Below, piece after piece: positions 1 to 8,769 of a stretch of 64,000 nucleotides of DNA (positions within the stretch are counted from its first letter, which is position 1; each line of letters begins with the position of its first letter). Source of the stretch: Salinarimonas chemoclinalis (GTDB lineage: Bacteria > Pseudomonadota > Alphaproteobacteria > Rhizobiales > Beijerinckiaceae); NCBI RefSeq assembly GCF_041514305.1, contig NZ_JBGMWH010000003.1, forward strand, positions 1 through 64,000, written 5' to 3'. The notes beneath the pieces are model-generated. The model made no database searches. It was given only the letters and a program-made list of their open reading frames with translations, and was not told the DNA's origin. Position numbers and translations under genes: made by a program.

Positions 1-1268
1 GCGACTGCGCCGGACCCGCGCTCGAGCATCCGCAGCGCCTCGTCGGGCGTCGGCAGGTCGGCGGCGTAGGCGAGGCGCACGAGCGCCATCTCGGCGGCGG
101 GCATCGGCCGGGGCGCCTGCGCGACCTCCGGAATGGCCTTCAGCAGGATCTGCCAGGCCCGCGACAGCACCCGCACCGAGAGCGTCGCCGCGTACTGCGC
201 CGCGCGGGTGCGCTCCTCCTGCGAGAGCGTCGGGTCCTGATCCGCCTGGGGCACGAGCTTCATGCGCGTCGTCAGGTGGGTGAAGCCCGCGAGCTCCTGG
301 AGCACCATCGCGGGGTCGGCCCCGCTGTCGTACTGCTCCTTCAGGGCGGCGAAGGCGCTCTCCACGTCGCCCTTCATCACCGCCTCGAACAGGTCGATGA
401 TGCGCGCGCGATCGGCGAGGCCGAGCATGTCGCGCACCGTCTCGGCCGACACCATCCCCGCCCCGTGGGCGATCGCCTGGTCGAGCAGCGAGAGCGAATC
501 GCGCACCGAGCCCTCGGCGGCGCGGGCGATGGCGGTGAGCGCCTCCGGCGCCGCCTCGACGCCCTCCTCCCCGCAGATCCTCGCGAGATGCGCGACCAGC
601 AGGTCGCCGGGCACGCGCTTGAGGTCGAAGCGCTGGCAGCGCGAGAGGATGGTGACGGGGACCTTGTGGATCTCGGTCGTGGCGAAGACGAACTTCGCGT
701 GCGGCGGCGGCTCCTCGAGCGTCTTCAGGAACGCGTTGAAGGCCGCGTTCGAGAGCATGTGCACCTCGTCGACGATGTAGACCTTGTAGCGGGCCGACAC
801 CGGCGAATAGCGCACCGCGTCCGAGATCTGACGGATGTTCTCGACGCCGTTGTTGGAGGCGGCGTCGATCTCCAGCACGTCGATGTGGCGCCCCTCGACG
901 ATCGCCTCGCAATGGCGCCCGGGCTCGGCGAGGTCGATGGTGGGGCCGCCCGAGCCGTCCTCGCGCTCGTAGTTGAGGCCCCGCGCGAGGATGCGCGCCG
1001 TCGTGGTCTTGCCCACCCCGCGCACGCCGGTGAGCATCCAGGCCTGCGGTATGCGCCCGGTGGCGAAGGCGTTGGACAGCGTGCGCACCATCGCGTCCTG
1101 GCCGATCAGGTCGGCGAAGGAACGCGGGCGATACTTGCGGGCGAGCACCCGGTAGGGCGCGGGCGCGGCGACGGTCGCCGCCGGCACGGGGGCGAGGCCG
1201 GGGAAGGCCGGCTCGTCGGCGGAGGGCGGGAGCGACCGCGTCTCGTCGGTGATCGTCTCGTCAGGCAT
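1..1268 (-). CDS. dnaX: DNA polymerase III subunit gamma/tau, N-terminal part (runs off left edge)
   Basis: This is the clamp-loader ATPase of the replicative polymerase; it loads the beta sliding clamp. The gene starts at the ATG at 1266-1268 and its 3' end lies outside the window, so about 422 codons are visible. After a variable 40-residue leader the AAA+ domain shows RKYRPRSFADLIGQ, Walker A GVRGVGKT (residues about 81-88), the DEVHML Walker B/sensor segment, TLEEPP, and the arginine-finger region ILSRCQRF. The zinc-binding cysteine cluster known from E. coli DnaX is largely absent (a single Cys in EPGRHCEAI); from memory this is usual in alphaproteobacteria. The SRP RNA gene lies about 57 bases upstream on the same strand, a common arrangement. 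The call is secure; the tau C-terminus cannot be judged. Confidence 0.96.
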   Translation of the reverse strand, partial: MPDETITDETRSLPPSADEPAFPGLAPVPAATVAAPAPYRVLARKYRPRSFADLIGQDAMVRTLSNAFATGRIPQAWMLTGVRGVGKTTTARILARGLNYEREDGSGGPTIDLAEPGRHCEAIVEGRHIDVLEIDAASNNGVENIRQISDAVRYSPVSARYKVYIVDEVHMLSNAAFNAFLKTLEEPPPHAKFVFATTEIHKVPVTILSRCQRFDLKRVPGDLLVAHLARICGEEGVEAAPEALTAIARAAEGSVRDSLSLLDQAIAHGAGMVSAETVRDMLGLADRARIIDLFEAVMKGDVESAFAALKEQYDSGADPAMVLQELAGFTHLTTRMKLVPQADQDPTLSQEERTRAAQYAATLSVRVLSRAWQILLKAIPEVAQAPRPMPAAEMALVRLAYAADLPTPDEALRMLERGSGAV

Positions 1269-1325
1269 CGCGGCGCCGGCGGGGACTGAGCGCGAGACGA
1301 AGGAGGCCGCGCGGGAGAATGGGGT

Positions 1326-1425
1326 GGGAGGCTGGACGAGAACCCGTTCGGTCTCGTTAGGGCTGCTTCCTTCCGGACCTGACCCGGTTGGCGAGTGAGA
1401 CGTCCCTCGCCAACCTCCCGAGGCC
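1326..1425 (-). ncRNA. ffs: Signal recognition particle RNA, small bacterial type (4.5S-like)
   Basis: The minus strand carries the almost invariant SRP domain IV sequence GGTCAGGTCCGGAAGGAAGC (complement of 1365-1384), followed by AGCCC, which binds the Ffh M domain. The flanks pair into the long hairpin expected of a roughly 100-nt SRP RNA: GGGAGG near the 5' end (about 1414-1419) pairs with CCTCCC near the 3' end (1326-1331). The exact ends are estimated from this pairing. The RNA partners Ffh in cotranslational membrane targeting. Confidence 0.93.
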
Positions 1426-1426
1426 G

Positions 1427-1455
1427 TATATGGACCGCGCGGCGGGGGGATGCAA
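1427..1455 (-). promoter_or_regulatory. Probable sigma-70 promoter of the SRP RNA gene
   Basis: On the minus strand TTGCAT (1450-1455) and CATATA (1427-1432) are separated by 17 bases and lie directly upstream of the predicted SRP RNA 5' end. Spacing and position fit a housekeeping promoter; the match to consensus is moderate. Confidence 0.5.
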
Positions 1456-1480
1456 GCGGGGGATCTGGACGGGCCGTGCG

Positions 1481-1496
1481 CCCCCGCTGGCGGGGT
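1481..1496 (-). terminator. GC hairpin downstream of the ABC permease gene
   Basis: A short CCCCGC/GCGGGG inverted repeat lies just after the stop codon of the permease gene and before the SRP RNA promoter. It has no U-tract, so termination is only suggested. Confidence 0.3.
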
Positions 1497-1499
1497 GTC

Positions 1500-4088
1500 T
1501 CACAGCGTGCGCAGGTACGGCGCCGGCTTCTGGGAGAGGATGCGCCAGGTGCCGAGGAGCCCGAAGCCGACGGTCACCACGATCGCGATCGCCGCCGCGG
1601 CGATCGGGCCGGCCCAGACCATGGCGAACTCGAGGTTCATGATCCGCGTGACGATCACCCAGCCGGCCAGCGCGCCGGCGACGAACCCGACCACCGCCGT
1701 GGCGAGGCCGAGCAGGCCGTATTCCAGCGCGTAGGCGCCCACGAGCTTGCCCCGCGTCGCACCCAGCGTCTTGAGCACGACGGCGTCGTAGAGCCGCGCG
1801 CGGTGCCCCGCCGCCAGCGCGCCGGCGAGCACGAGCACGCTCGCCGCGACCGCGATCGAGGAGGCGCCGCGGATCGCGAGCACGAGCTGCTCGACCACGG
1901 CGTTGACCGCCTCGAGCGCGTCCTTCACCCGCACCGACGTCACCATCGGGTAGGTGCGCGCCGCCTCCCGCAGGAGCGCGACCTCCGCCTCCTCCGTCGC
2001 CGCGTCGTCGGGGAGCGTGAGGGTCGCGATGTGCGCGTGCGGGGCGCCGGCGAAGGTGTTGGGCGAGAACACCATGACGAAGTTGATGCCGAGCGATTCC
2101 CACTCGACCCGTCGGAAGTTCGCGATCGTCGCCGCGATGTCGCGCCCGAGCACGTTGACCACGACCGCGTCGCCGATGGACAGGCCGAGCCCCGCCGCCA
2201 GCTCGTCGTCGAAGGAGACGAGGTTCTCCGTCGGGCTCTCGCCCCACCATGCGCCGGCGACGATCTCCGAGCCCTCGGGCATCTCGGCCTCGTAGGTGAT
2301 GCCGCGATCGCCGTCGAGCACCCAGGCGGCGTCGGGATCGGCGGCGATCTCCTCCACCGGTACGCCGCCGAGCGAGACGAGCCGCCCGCGCAGCATCGGC
2401 ACGCGCTGGATCTCGCTCTCGGGCGCCTGCGCTCGCAGGAAGTCGGTGAAGCCGTCGATCTCCGAGGAGGGGATGTCGACGAAGAAGAAGCTCGGCGCGG
2501 CGTCGGGAAGCCGCTCGGTGAGCTGGCGGCGCATGTTGCCGTCGATCACCGCGAGCGTGACGAGGAGCGTGATGCCGAGCCCGAGGGAGAGCACGAGGGA
2601 GGGCGTGAGCGCGCCGGGGCGATGCACGTTGGCGAGGGCGAGCCGGGGCGCGGCGGCACGGGGGCGCGGCAGGCGCCGGGCGAGCGCCATCAGGCCCGTG
2701 GCGACGACCCGCAGCAGCACGAAGGCCGCCGCCGCCGCGCCGATGAAGATCAGCGCCACCCGCCGGTCGAAGGCGGCGAACACCGAGAGCGCCAGCAGCG
2801 CCACGATGGCGAGCGCGACGCCCGCCATGTAGCGCCGGCGCGGCCAGCGGCGATCCGGGTCGATCTGGTCGCGGAACAGGCCGGACACCTGGATGTCGTG
2901 CGCCCGCCCGAGCGGCGCGAGGGAGAAGGCCAGCGCGGTGAGGAGCCCGTAGAGCGCCGCGAGCAGGAGTTCGACGGGCGCCAGCGTCGGCGCGATCGGG
3001 ATCGGCAGGATCGCGCCGAGCGCGGCCGCCAGTGCGAAGGGCAGCGCCGCCCCGAAGGCGAGCCCGATGGCGATGCCGATGCCGGCGATCAGCATCACCT
3101 GCGTGAGGTAGATCGCCACCACGCGCCCGCCCGGCGCGCCGAGGCTCTTGATCGTGGCGATCGATTCGCGCTTGCGATCGACGAAGCCGCGCACGGCGTT
3201 GGCGACGCCCACGCCCCCGACGATGAGGGCGGTGAGCCCCACCAGGGTCAGGAACTGCGCGAAGCGCTCGATGTTGCGCTCGAGCCCCGGATCGGCGTTG
3301 AGCCGCGAGCGCACCCGCCAGCCCGCCTGCGGCTGCTCCGCCTCGATCGCCGCCTGCGCGCGGGCGAGGAGCGCGTCGTCGTTCGCCGGTCCCGCGAGGT
3401 CGAGCCGGTAGGTGAAGCGCACCAGGCTCCCCGGCTGGACGAGCCCGGTCGAGTCGAGCGCCGCGCGCGAGACGAGGAGGCGCGGGCCGAAGTCGAAACC
3501 CGCCTGGATCTTGTCCGGCTCCGAGCGCAGCACCGTGCGCAGCGCGATGTCCTGTGTGCCGATGCGGATCGTGTCGCCGATCTCGAGGTCGAGCCGACCG
3601 AGCAGCACGGGATCGACGGCGGCACCGAAGACGCCGTCCGCCTCGGCGAAGATCTCGGCGGGCGCCATCGGCGGCTCGGTGACGAGGTCGCCGGCCACGG
3701 GGTAGGCGGCGTCCACCGCCTTGATCTCGACGAGCGCGGCGCCGGTATCCGCGTTCGCCATGCCGCGCAGCGTGGCGACGAGGGAGACCGTGCCCCAGTC
3801 CTCCAGGGTGGCGATCTCGGCCGGCGTCGCCTCGCGGTGGATCAGGCGGAAGCTCAGGTCGCCCCCGAGCAGGGTGCGGCCCTCGCGGGCGAGGCCCTCG
3901 GTGAGCGCGCGCGACACCGAGGAGACGCCGGCGATCGCCGCGACGCCGAGCGCGATGCACGCGAGGAAGATGCCGAAGCCGCGCAGGCCCGAGCGCAGCT
4001 CGCGCAGCGCGAGCCGAAGGACGAGGGGGAGCGAGGAGAAGGTGCCCGAGCCTGAGCCCGGGTTCGCGCCCGATACTGTGCCGTGCAT
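1500..4088 (-). CDS. ybbP: FtsX-family ABC transporter permease (YbbP-like)
   Basis: About 862 residues, an inner-membrane permease of the MacB/FtsX superfamily with a first membrane segment near residues 25-50 (FGIFLACIALGVAAIAGVSS), a large periplasmic domain, and further blocks of hydrophobic helices in the middle and at the C-terminus (two FtsX modules). I prefer the ATG at 4086-4088, preceded by GAGGAACGAGG, over an upstream GTG that overlaps the previous stop. It follows the ATPase gene ybbA by 14 bases and lies opposite a TesA-type esterase; the ybbA-ybbP-tesA grouping is widely conserved. Export of a lipid or lysophospholipid-type substrate has been proposed for such systems but is not shown here. 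Confidence 0.9.
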   Translation of the reverse strand: MHGTVSGANPGSGSGTFSSLPLVLRLALRELRSGLRGFGIFLACIALGVAAIAGVSSVSRALTEGLAREGRTLLGGDLSFRLIHREATPAEIATLEDWGTVSLVATLRGMANADTGAALVEIKAVDAAYPVAGDLVTEPPMAPAEIFAEADGVFGAAVDPVLLGRLDLEIGDTIRIGTQDIALRTVLRSEPDKIQAGFDFGPRLLVSRAALDSTGLVQPGSLVRFTYRLDLAGPANDDALLARAQAAIEAEQPQAGWRVRSRLNADPGLERNIERFAQFLTLVGLTALIVGGVGVANAVRGFVDRKRESIATIKSLGAPGGRVVAIYLTQVMLIAGIGIAIGLAFGAALPFALAAALGAILPIPIAPTLAPVELLLAALYGLLTALAFSLAPLGRAHDIQVSGLFRDQIDPDRRWPRRRYMAGVALAIVALLALSVFAAFDRRVALIFIGAAAAAFVLLRVVATGLMALARRLPRPRAAAPRLALANVHRPGALTPSLVLSLGLGITLLVTLAVIDGNMRRQLTERLPDAAPSFFFVDIPSSEIDGFTDFLRAQAPESEIQRVPMLRGRLVSLGGVPVEEIAADPDAAWVLDGDRGITYEAEMPEGSEIVAGAWWGESPTENLVSFDDELAAGLGLSIGDAVVVNVLGRDIAATIANFRRVEWESLGINFVMVFSPNTFAGAPHAHIATLTLPDDAATEEAEVALLREAARTYPMVTSVRVKDALEAVNAVVEQLVLAIRGASSIAVAASVLVLAGALAAGHRARLYDAVVLKTLGATRGKLVGAYALEYGLLGLATAVVGFVAGALAGWVIVTRIMNLEFAMVWAGPIAAAAIAIVVTVGFGLLGTWRILSQKPAPYLRTL

Positions 4089-4102
4089 GGTCGCCTCGTT
4101 CC

Positions 4103-4795
4103 TCACGCCGCCGCCGCGTCCGCATCCGCCTCGATCCGGCCGGAGCGCAGGCGGATCATGCGGTCGCAGGCCCGCGCGAGGCCGGTGTCGTGGGTGACGA
4201 GGACGAGCGTCGCGCCGCGCTCGCGCTTCAGGGCGAAGAGCAGGTCGACGATCGAGCCGCCGGTCGTCTCGTCGAGGTTGCCGGTGGGCTCGTCGGCGAC
4301 GAGGATCGCCGGGTCGGGGGCGAGCGCGCGGGCGATGGCGACGCGCTGCTGCTCGCCGCCGGAGAGCTGGGCGGGATAGTGCGAGAGCCGCTCGCCGAGG
4401 CCGACCGCCCGCAGCTCCGCGGAGGCGCGGTCGAAGGCGTCGCCCGCGCCGGCGAGCTCCAGCGGCAGGGCGACGTTCTCGAGCGCCGTCATCGTCGGCA
4501 CGAGGTGGAACGACTGGAAGACGATGCCGATGCGCCGGCCGCGGAAGCGCGCGAGCGCGTCCTCGTCCATGGCGGTGAGCTCCTCGCCCTCGATCGTCAC
4601 ACGCCCCGCATCGGGCCGCTCGAGCCCCGCCATCGTCATCAGAAGCGTCGACTTGCCCGACCCCGAGGGCCCGACGAGGCCGATCGCCTCGCCGCGCTCG
4701 ACGCCGAGCGACACCCCCTTGAGGATGTGCACCCGCGCCGGGCCGCGCCCGAGGCTCAGCTCGACGTTTTCGAGGACGATGCTCTTGCCGCTCAT
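4103..4795 (-). CDS. ybbA: ABC transporter ATP-binding protein (YbbA/LolD-like)
   Basis: 230-residue ATPase that powers the adjacent FtsX-type permease. All ABC motifs are visible: Walker A GPSGSGKS (residues 42-49), Q-loop FQSFHLVPTMTALENV, signature LSGGEQQRVAIARAL, Walker B ILVADEPTGNLD and the H-loop LVTHD. The MSGKS start at 4793-4795 is chosen because an upstream in-frame extension has no family similarity. The gene is divergent from the esterase gene, whose start lies about 110 bases away, so the two probably share a regulatory region. Confidence 0.93.
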   Translation of the reverse strand: MSGKSIVLENVELSLGRGPARVHILKGVSLGVERGEAIGLVGPSGSGKSTLLMTMAGLERPDAGRVTIEGEELTAMDEDALARFRGRRIGIVFQSFHLVPTMTALENVALPLELAGAGDAFDRASAELRAVGLGERLSHYPAQLSGGEQQRVAIARALAPDPAILVADEPTGNLDETTGGSIVDLLFALKRERGATLVLVTHDTGLARACDRMIRLRSGRIEADADAAAA

Positions 4796-4904
4796 GCGAA
4801 CGATCCGATCTTCATGCGTTGACGTGCCTTCGGCCGGCTCGCCCGCCGGCGCGCGGCGGGCCGCCCGGCCCGTCCGCGACATCAGATATGGGGTAGAGAT
4901 CGCC

Positions 4905-5591
4905 ATGCGCCACATGCGCCCGCTCGCCACACGGCTCGCCGCCGCCTGCATCCTCGCCTTCGGCGTCGTCTCGGGCCCCGCCGCTCCCGCGGCGGCGCAG
5001 GACGCCGCGAGCGCCGACGCCGTGCGCATCGTCGCCTTCGGCGACAGCCTGATGGCGGGCTACCAGCTCCCCGGCAGCGCCGCCTTCCCCGCGGTGCTCG
5101 ACCGCGCGCTCGACGAGGCGGGCTACTCCGCCGTCGAGATCGTGAACGCCGGCGTCTCCGGAGACACCGCGGCGGCGGGCCTCGCCCGGCTCGACTGGTC
5201 GGTGCCGGACGGCACCGACGGCGTCATCCTCGAGCTCGGCGCCAACGACATGCTGCGCGGGCTCGACCCCGCCCGCACCTACGAGACGCTCGATGCGATC
5301 GTCGCGCGACTCCGGGAGCGCGGCATCCCCGTCCTCCTCGCCGGCATGTACGCCGCACGCAACATGGGCCCCGACTACGTCGAGGCCTTCGACGCGATCT
5401 TCCCGCGCCTTGCCGAGAAGCACGACCTCGTGCTCTACCCCTTCTTCCTGGACGGCGCACTCGGGAACCCCGAGCTGATGCTCGAGGACGGAATCCACCC
5501 CAGCGCCGAGGGCGTCGAGGTGATGGTGGAGCGCATGCTCCCCACCGTGATCCGCTTCCTCGACGAGCGGGTCCTCCCCGGCCAGGGCTGA
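4905..5591 (+). CDS. tesA: Periplasmic SGNH arylesterase / lysophospholipase L1-like (TesA)
   Basis: 228 residues with a signal peptide (residues 1-31, ending AAPAAAQ). SGNH/GDSL hydrolase blocks are clear: FGDSLMAG with nucleophile Ser48, GVSGDTAAAG (block II Gly), LELGANDMLRG (block III Asn) and DGIHPSAEG (catalytic Asp-x-x-His). Family members hydrolyse aryl esters, acyl thioesters and lysophospholipids in the periplasm. A second in-frame ATG at 4914 could also be the start. The divergent neighbour ybbA-ybbP is a conserved partner locus. Confidence 0.92.
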   Translation: MRHMRPLATRLAAACILAFGVVSGPAAPAAAQDAASADAVRIVAFGDSLMAGYQLPGSAAFPAVLDRALDEAGYSAVEIVNAGVSGDTAAAGLARLDWSVPDGTDGVILELGANDMLRGLDPARTYETLDAIVARLRERGIPVLLAGMYAARNMGPDYVEAFDAIFPRLAEKHDLVLYPFFLDGALGNPELMLEDGIHPSAEGVEVMVERMLPTVIRFLDERVLPGQG

Positions 5592-5641
5592 CGCGGCGCC
5601 CGCCGCGACGGCGAGACGACGACAGGGAAGGCACGAGAGAC

Positions 5642-6688
5642 ATGCATTACCGGCCGCTCGGGCGCACGGGCCTCGAGGTCAGCGCGCTGTGCCTCGGCAC
5701 GATGACCTTCGGCGAGCAGAACAGCGAGAGCGAGGGCCACGCCCAGCTCGACTACGCGCGCGAGCGCGGGATCGACTTCATCGACACCGCCGAGCTCTAC
5801 CCGATCCCGCCCAAGGCGGAGACCCAGGGCGAGACCGAGCGGATCGTCGGCACCTGGATGAAGGCGCGGCGCAATCGCGCGGACGTCGTCCTCGCCACCA
5901 AGGTCGTCGGCCGCTCGCGGAACACCTGGTTCCGCGACGACGGCGCGCCCGCCGAGCTGTCGCGCGCGCAGATCCTGGAGGCGGTCGACAAGAGCCTGAA
6001 GCGGCTGCAGACGGACTATATCGACCTCTACCAGATCCACTGGCCGGACCGCGCCGTCTCCCAGTTCGGCGCCAATCCGGTGATCTACGCGCCGACGAGC
6101 GGCCCCGAGCACCCGATCGAGGAGACGCTCGCGGTGATGGACGAGCTCGTAGAGGCGGGCAAGGTGCGCCACGTCGGCCTCTCGAACGAGAGCGCCTGGG
6201 GCACGATGACGTTCCTGAAGCACGCCGAGGCGAAGGGCCTGCCGCGCGTCGCCTCCCTCCAGAACGCCTACTCCCTCGTCAACCGCACCTTCGAGGGCGG
6301 GCTCGCCGAGATCGCCCGGCGCGAGGACGTCGGGCTCCTCGCCTACTCGCCGCTCGCGCAGGGCTACCTCACCGGCAAGTACGAGGGCGGCGCGCGTCCC
6401 GCCGGCGCGCGGCGCACCCTGTTCGACCGGCTCCAGCGCTACGAGACGCCCGGCGCGCCCGCCGCGATCACCGCCTACGTCGCGCTCGCCCGCGAATGGG
6501 GGCTCGATCCGGCGCAGATGGCGCTCGCCTTCGCCGCCTCGCGGTCGTTCACGACCTCCGTCATCATCGGCGCGACGACGATGGCGCAACTGAAGGCGAA
6601 CATCGACGCGCTCGACGTCGCGATCACGCCCGAGCTGGAGGCGCGCATCGACGCCATCCACCTGCTGCACACCAACCCCTGCCCGTGA
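5642..6688 (+). CDS. Aldo/keto reductase (Tas-like)
   Basis: 348-residue NADPH-dependent oxidoreductase with the (beta/alpha)8 AKR fold. The start MHYRPLGRTGLEVSALCLGTMTFG is typical of the Tas/YajO branch. The catalytic tetrad is readable as Asp48, Tyr53 (FIDTAELYP), Lys87 (LATKVVG) and His133 (YQIHWPDR); a cofactor-binding stretch SRSFTTSVIIGATTMAQL sits near the C-terminus. A GAGAGA stretch precedes the ATG. Substrate unknown. It stands alone, about 50 bases after tesA. Confidence 0.92.
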   Translation: MHYRPLGRTGLEVSALCLGTMTFGEQNSESEGHAQLDYARERGIDFIDTAELYPIPPKAETQGETERIVGTWMKARRNRADVVLATKVVGRSRNTWFRDDGAPAELSRAQILEAVDKSLKRLQTDYIDLYQIHWPDRAVSQFGANPVIYAPTSGPEHPIEETLAVMDELVEAGKVRHVGLSNESAWGTMTFLKHAEAKGLPRVASLQNAYSLVNRTFEGGLAEIARREDVGLLAYSPLAQGYLTGKYEGGARPAGARRTLFDRLQRYETPGAPAAITAYVALAREWGLDPAQMALAFAASRSFTTSVIIGATTMAQLKANIDALDVAITPELEARIDAIHLLHTNPCP

Positions 6689-6829
6689 GGCGCGGCGCGG
6701 GGCCGGCTCCCCTTACCGGCTCCTCTTGCCGGCTCCTCTTGCCGGCCCCGCTTCGCCGTGCGAGCTTGTCGCGGCGTCTTCGCCGGGGCGTCGCTCCGGA
6801 GCCTAGTCCGCCGAGAGCCCGCCGCCTCC

Positions 6830-7900
6830 ATGCCCGCCCCTCGCGTCCCCGTCTTCGACGGCCACAACGACGCCCTGCTGCGCCTGCTCCTCTCCGGCCA
6901 TCCGCGGCCGGAGGAGGGCTTCCTCGCCGGCGAGCGGCTGTGCCACCTCGACCTTCCGCGGGCGCGGGCGGGCGGCTTCGTCGGCGGGCTGTTCGCCATC
7001 TACGTCCCCGATCCGACGGGGGCCGGCGTCGAGGCGGACGCGCTGATGACCCGCCCGCGCTACGACGTGCCGCTGCCGCCCGCCCTCGAGCCCGGCTGGG
7101 CCCGCGATGCGACGCTCGCCATGCTCGCGATCCTGCTGCGGCTCGAGCGCGCGTCCGACGGGGCGCTGGCGATCTGCCGCAGCGTGCCCGACATCGAGGC
7201 GGCGATGGCGCGCGGCGCGATCGCCATGGTGGCGCATCTCGAGGGCGCGGAGGCGATCGACCCGGACCTGCGCACGCTGGAGGTCCTCCACGCGGCGGGC
7301 CTGCGTTCGCTCGGCCCGGTGTGGAGCCGGCCGACGATCTTCGGCGAGGGCGTGCCCTTCCGCTTCCCGTCGGGCCCCGACATCGGCCGCGGGCTCACCC
7401 CCGCCGGCGAGGCGCTGGTGCGCGCCTGCAACGGGCTGCGGATGATGATCGATCTCTCGCACCTCAACGAGCGCGGATTCTGGGACGTGGCGCGGCTGAG
7501 CCGCGCGCCGCTCGTCGCGACGCACTCGAACGCGCACGCGGTCTGCCCCCACGCCCGCAACCTCACCGACGCGCAGCTCGCCGCCATACGCGAGAGCCGC
7601 GGCATGGTGGGGCTCAACTTCGCCACCTCCTTCATCCGCCCGGACGGGCGGCGCGACGCGGCGACGCCGCTTTCGATGATGGTCGACCACATCGACCATC
7701 TGGTCTCGCTCGTCGGCATCGACGGCGTGGGCCTCGGCTCGGACTTCGACGGCGCGACGATGCCCGACGCCATCGGCGACGCGCGCGGGCTGCCCAACCT
7801 CGTCGCGGCGCTCGCCGAGCGCGGCTACGACGGCGAGGCGCTGGAGAAGGTCTGCTGGCGCAACTGGCTGCGGGTGCTCGACGCGACTTGGCGGGCGTGA
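6830..7900 (+). CDS. Membrane dipeptidase, peptidase family M19
   Basis: 356-residue zinc dipeptidase of the renal-dipeptidase family. Metal ligands are visible at the N-terminus (DGHNDA, His12 and Asp14), in MVAHLEGAEAI (bridging Glu), LVATHSNAHAV (His) and GVGLGSDFDGA (Asp). No signal peptide is evident, so it is probably cytoplasmic, as for many bacterial M19 enzymes acting on dipeptides (often with D-amino acids). The ATG at 6830 places the metal motif at the usual distance from the start; the ribosome-binding site is weak. It converges with the glutathione S-transferase gene. Confidence 0.92.
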   Translation: MPAPRVPVFDGHNDALLRLLLSGHPRPEEGFLAGERLCHLDLPRARAGGFVGGLFAIYVPDPTGAGVEADALMTRPRYDVPLPPALEPGWARDATLAMLAILLRLERASDGALAICRSVPDIEAAMARGAIAMVAHLEGAEAIDPDLRTLEVLHAAGLRSLGPVWSRPTIFGEGVPFRFPSGPDIGRGLTPAGEALVRACNGLRMMIDLSHLNERGFWDVARLSRAPLVATHSNAHAVCPHARNLTDAQLAAIRESRGMVGLNFATSFIRPDGRRDAATPLSMMVDHIDHLVSLVGIDGVGLGSDFDGATMPDAIGDARGLPNLVAALAERGYDGEALEKVCWRNWLRVLDATWRA

Positions 7901-7907
7901 TGCGCGA

Positions 7908-8534
7908 TCAGTCCGCGGGCGGGGCGTCCGCCTCGTCGATCGCCTGCGCACGACGGGCGGCGGGTCGACCCATGGTCCGCTCTGCATAGGCCTCGAAGGC
8001 GGGCCGCTTCTCCATCGTGCCGAAGGCGAGGCCCCAGCCCACCTGCGCGCCGAGCAGGACGTCCACGGCGCTGAAGCGCTCGCCCAGGATGAAGGGTCCC
8101 GCCGCGACGGCGCCCTCCAGCGCGTCGAGCATGCGCTCGAAGCTGCCGTAGCCCACCATCCGCGATCGCTCCGGCGGCGGTACGAAGCCCAAGGCGCGAT
8201 TCGTCACCGCCGCCTCCATCGGTCCGGCCCCGAAGAAGAGCCAGCGGTAGTACGTGCCGCGCTCCCGCGAGCCGGGCGCCGGTGCCAGCCCCGCCTCCGG
8301 GAACGCGTCGGCGAGATAGGCGCAGATGGCGGCGACCTCGGTGACGACCGTCTCGCCGTGCCTGAGCGCGGGCACCTTCGCCATCGGGTTGATCGCGCGA
8401 TAGGCCTCCCCCTGCATCTCGTCGCCGTACTGCACGATCTCGACCGCGTAGGGCGTGCCGATCTCCTCCAGCATCCAGCGGGCGATGCGCCCGCGCGACA
8501 TCGGGTTCGTGTAGAGAACGAGCTCGTCGGCCAT
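7908..8534 (-). CDS. Glutathione S-transferase family protein
   Basis: 208 residues with an N-terminal thioredoxin-like GST domain (LVLYTNPMSRGRIARWMLEE, then the cis-Pro glutathione-binding segment NPMAKVPALRHGETVVTEVAAI) and an all-helical C-terminal domain. The start is supported by GGAGGAACCGACC just upstream of the ATG. Such proteins conjugate or reduce electrophiles; the substrate cannot be told. Its 3' end is seven bases from the convergent dipeptidase gene, and its upstream region holds a dispersed palindromic repeat. Confidence 0.9.
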   Translation of the reverse strand: MADELVLYTNPMSRGRIARWMLEEIGTPYAVEIVQYGDEMQGEAYRAINPMAKVPALRHGETVVTEVAAICAYLADAFPEAGLAPAPGSRERGTYYRWLFFGAGPMEAAVTNRALGFVPPPERSRMVGYGSFERMLDALEGAVAAGPFILGERFSAVDVLLGAQVGWGLAFGTMEKRPAFEAYAERTMGRPAARRAQAIDEADAPPAD

Positions 8535-8635
8535 GGTCGGTTCCTCCGTTCCGGTCGACGGCGGTATAGCGCGCGGCGCGACGCCGCGCGACCGTTGCGC
8601 GCGCCCCCGCGCGGCGGATCGATCGATGCAGGGCG

Positions 8636-8732
8636 CCGACGCTCTCCCCTCTCCCTCGTGGAGAGGGGCCGGGGGTGTGGGGCGTGCAGGACGGTCTCGC
8701 CGTCCCCCTGGCTCTTCTCCACGAGGGAGAGT
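8636..8732. repeat. Dispersed palindromic (REP-like) repeat, uninterrupted copy
   Basis: The 16-base arms at 8649-8664 and 8716-8731 are perfect inverse complements, and the left arm also carries a local CTCTCC/GGAGAG palindrome. The stretch from GACGCTCTCCC through GGGGTGTGGGG is repeated with few changes at 39358-39375 plus 39737-39766, where another element interrupts it, and its left end reappears at about 63350-63367. It lies between the glutathione S-transferase start and the HAD gene end. Confidence 0.75.
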
Positions 8733-8769
8733 GGAACCGCGTCGCGCGCGTCGTCGACGGCACCGCTCC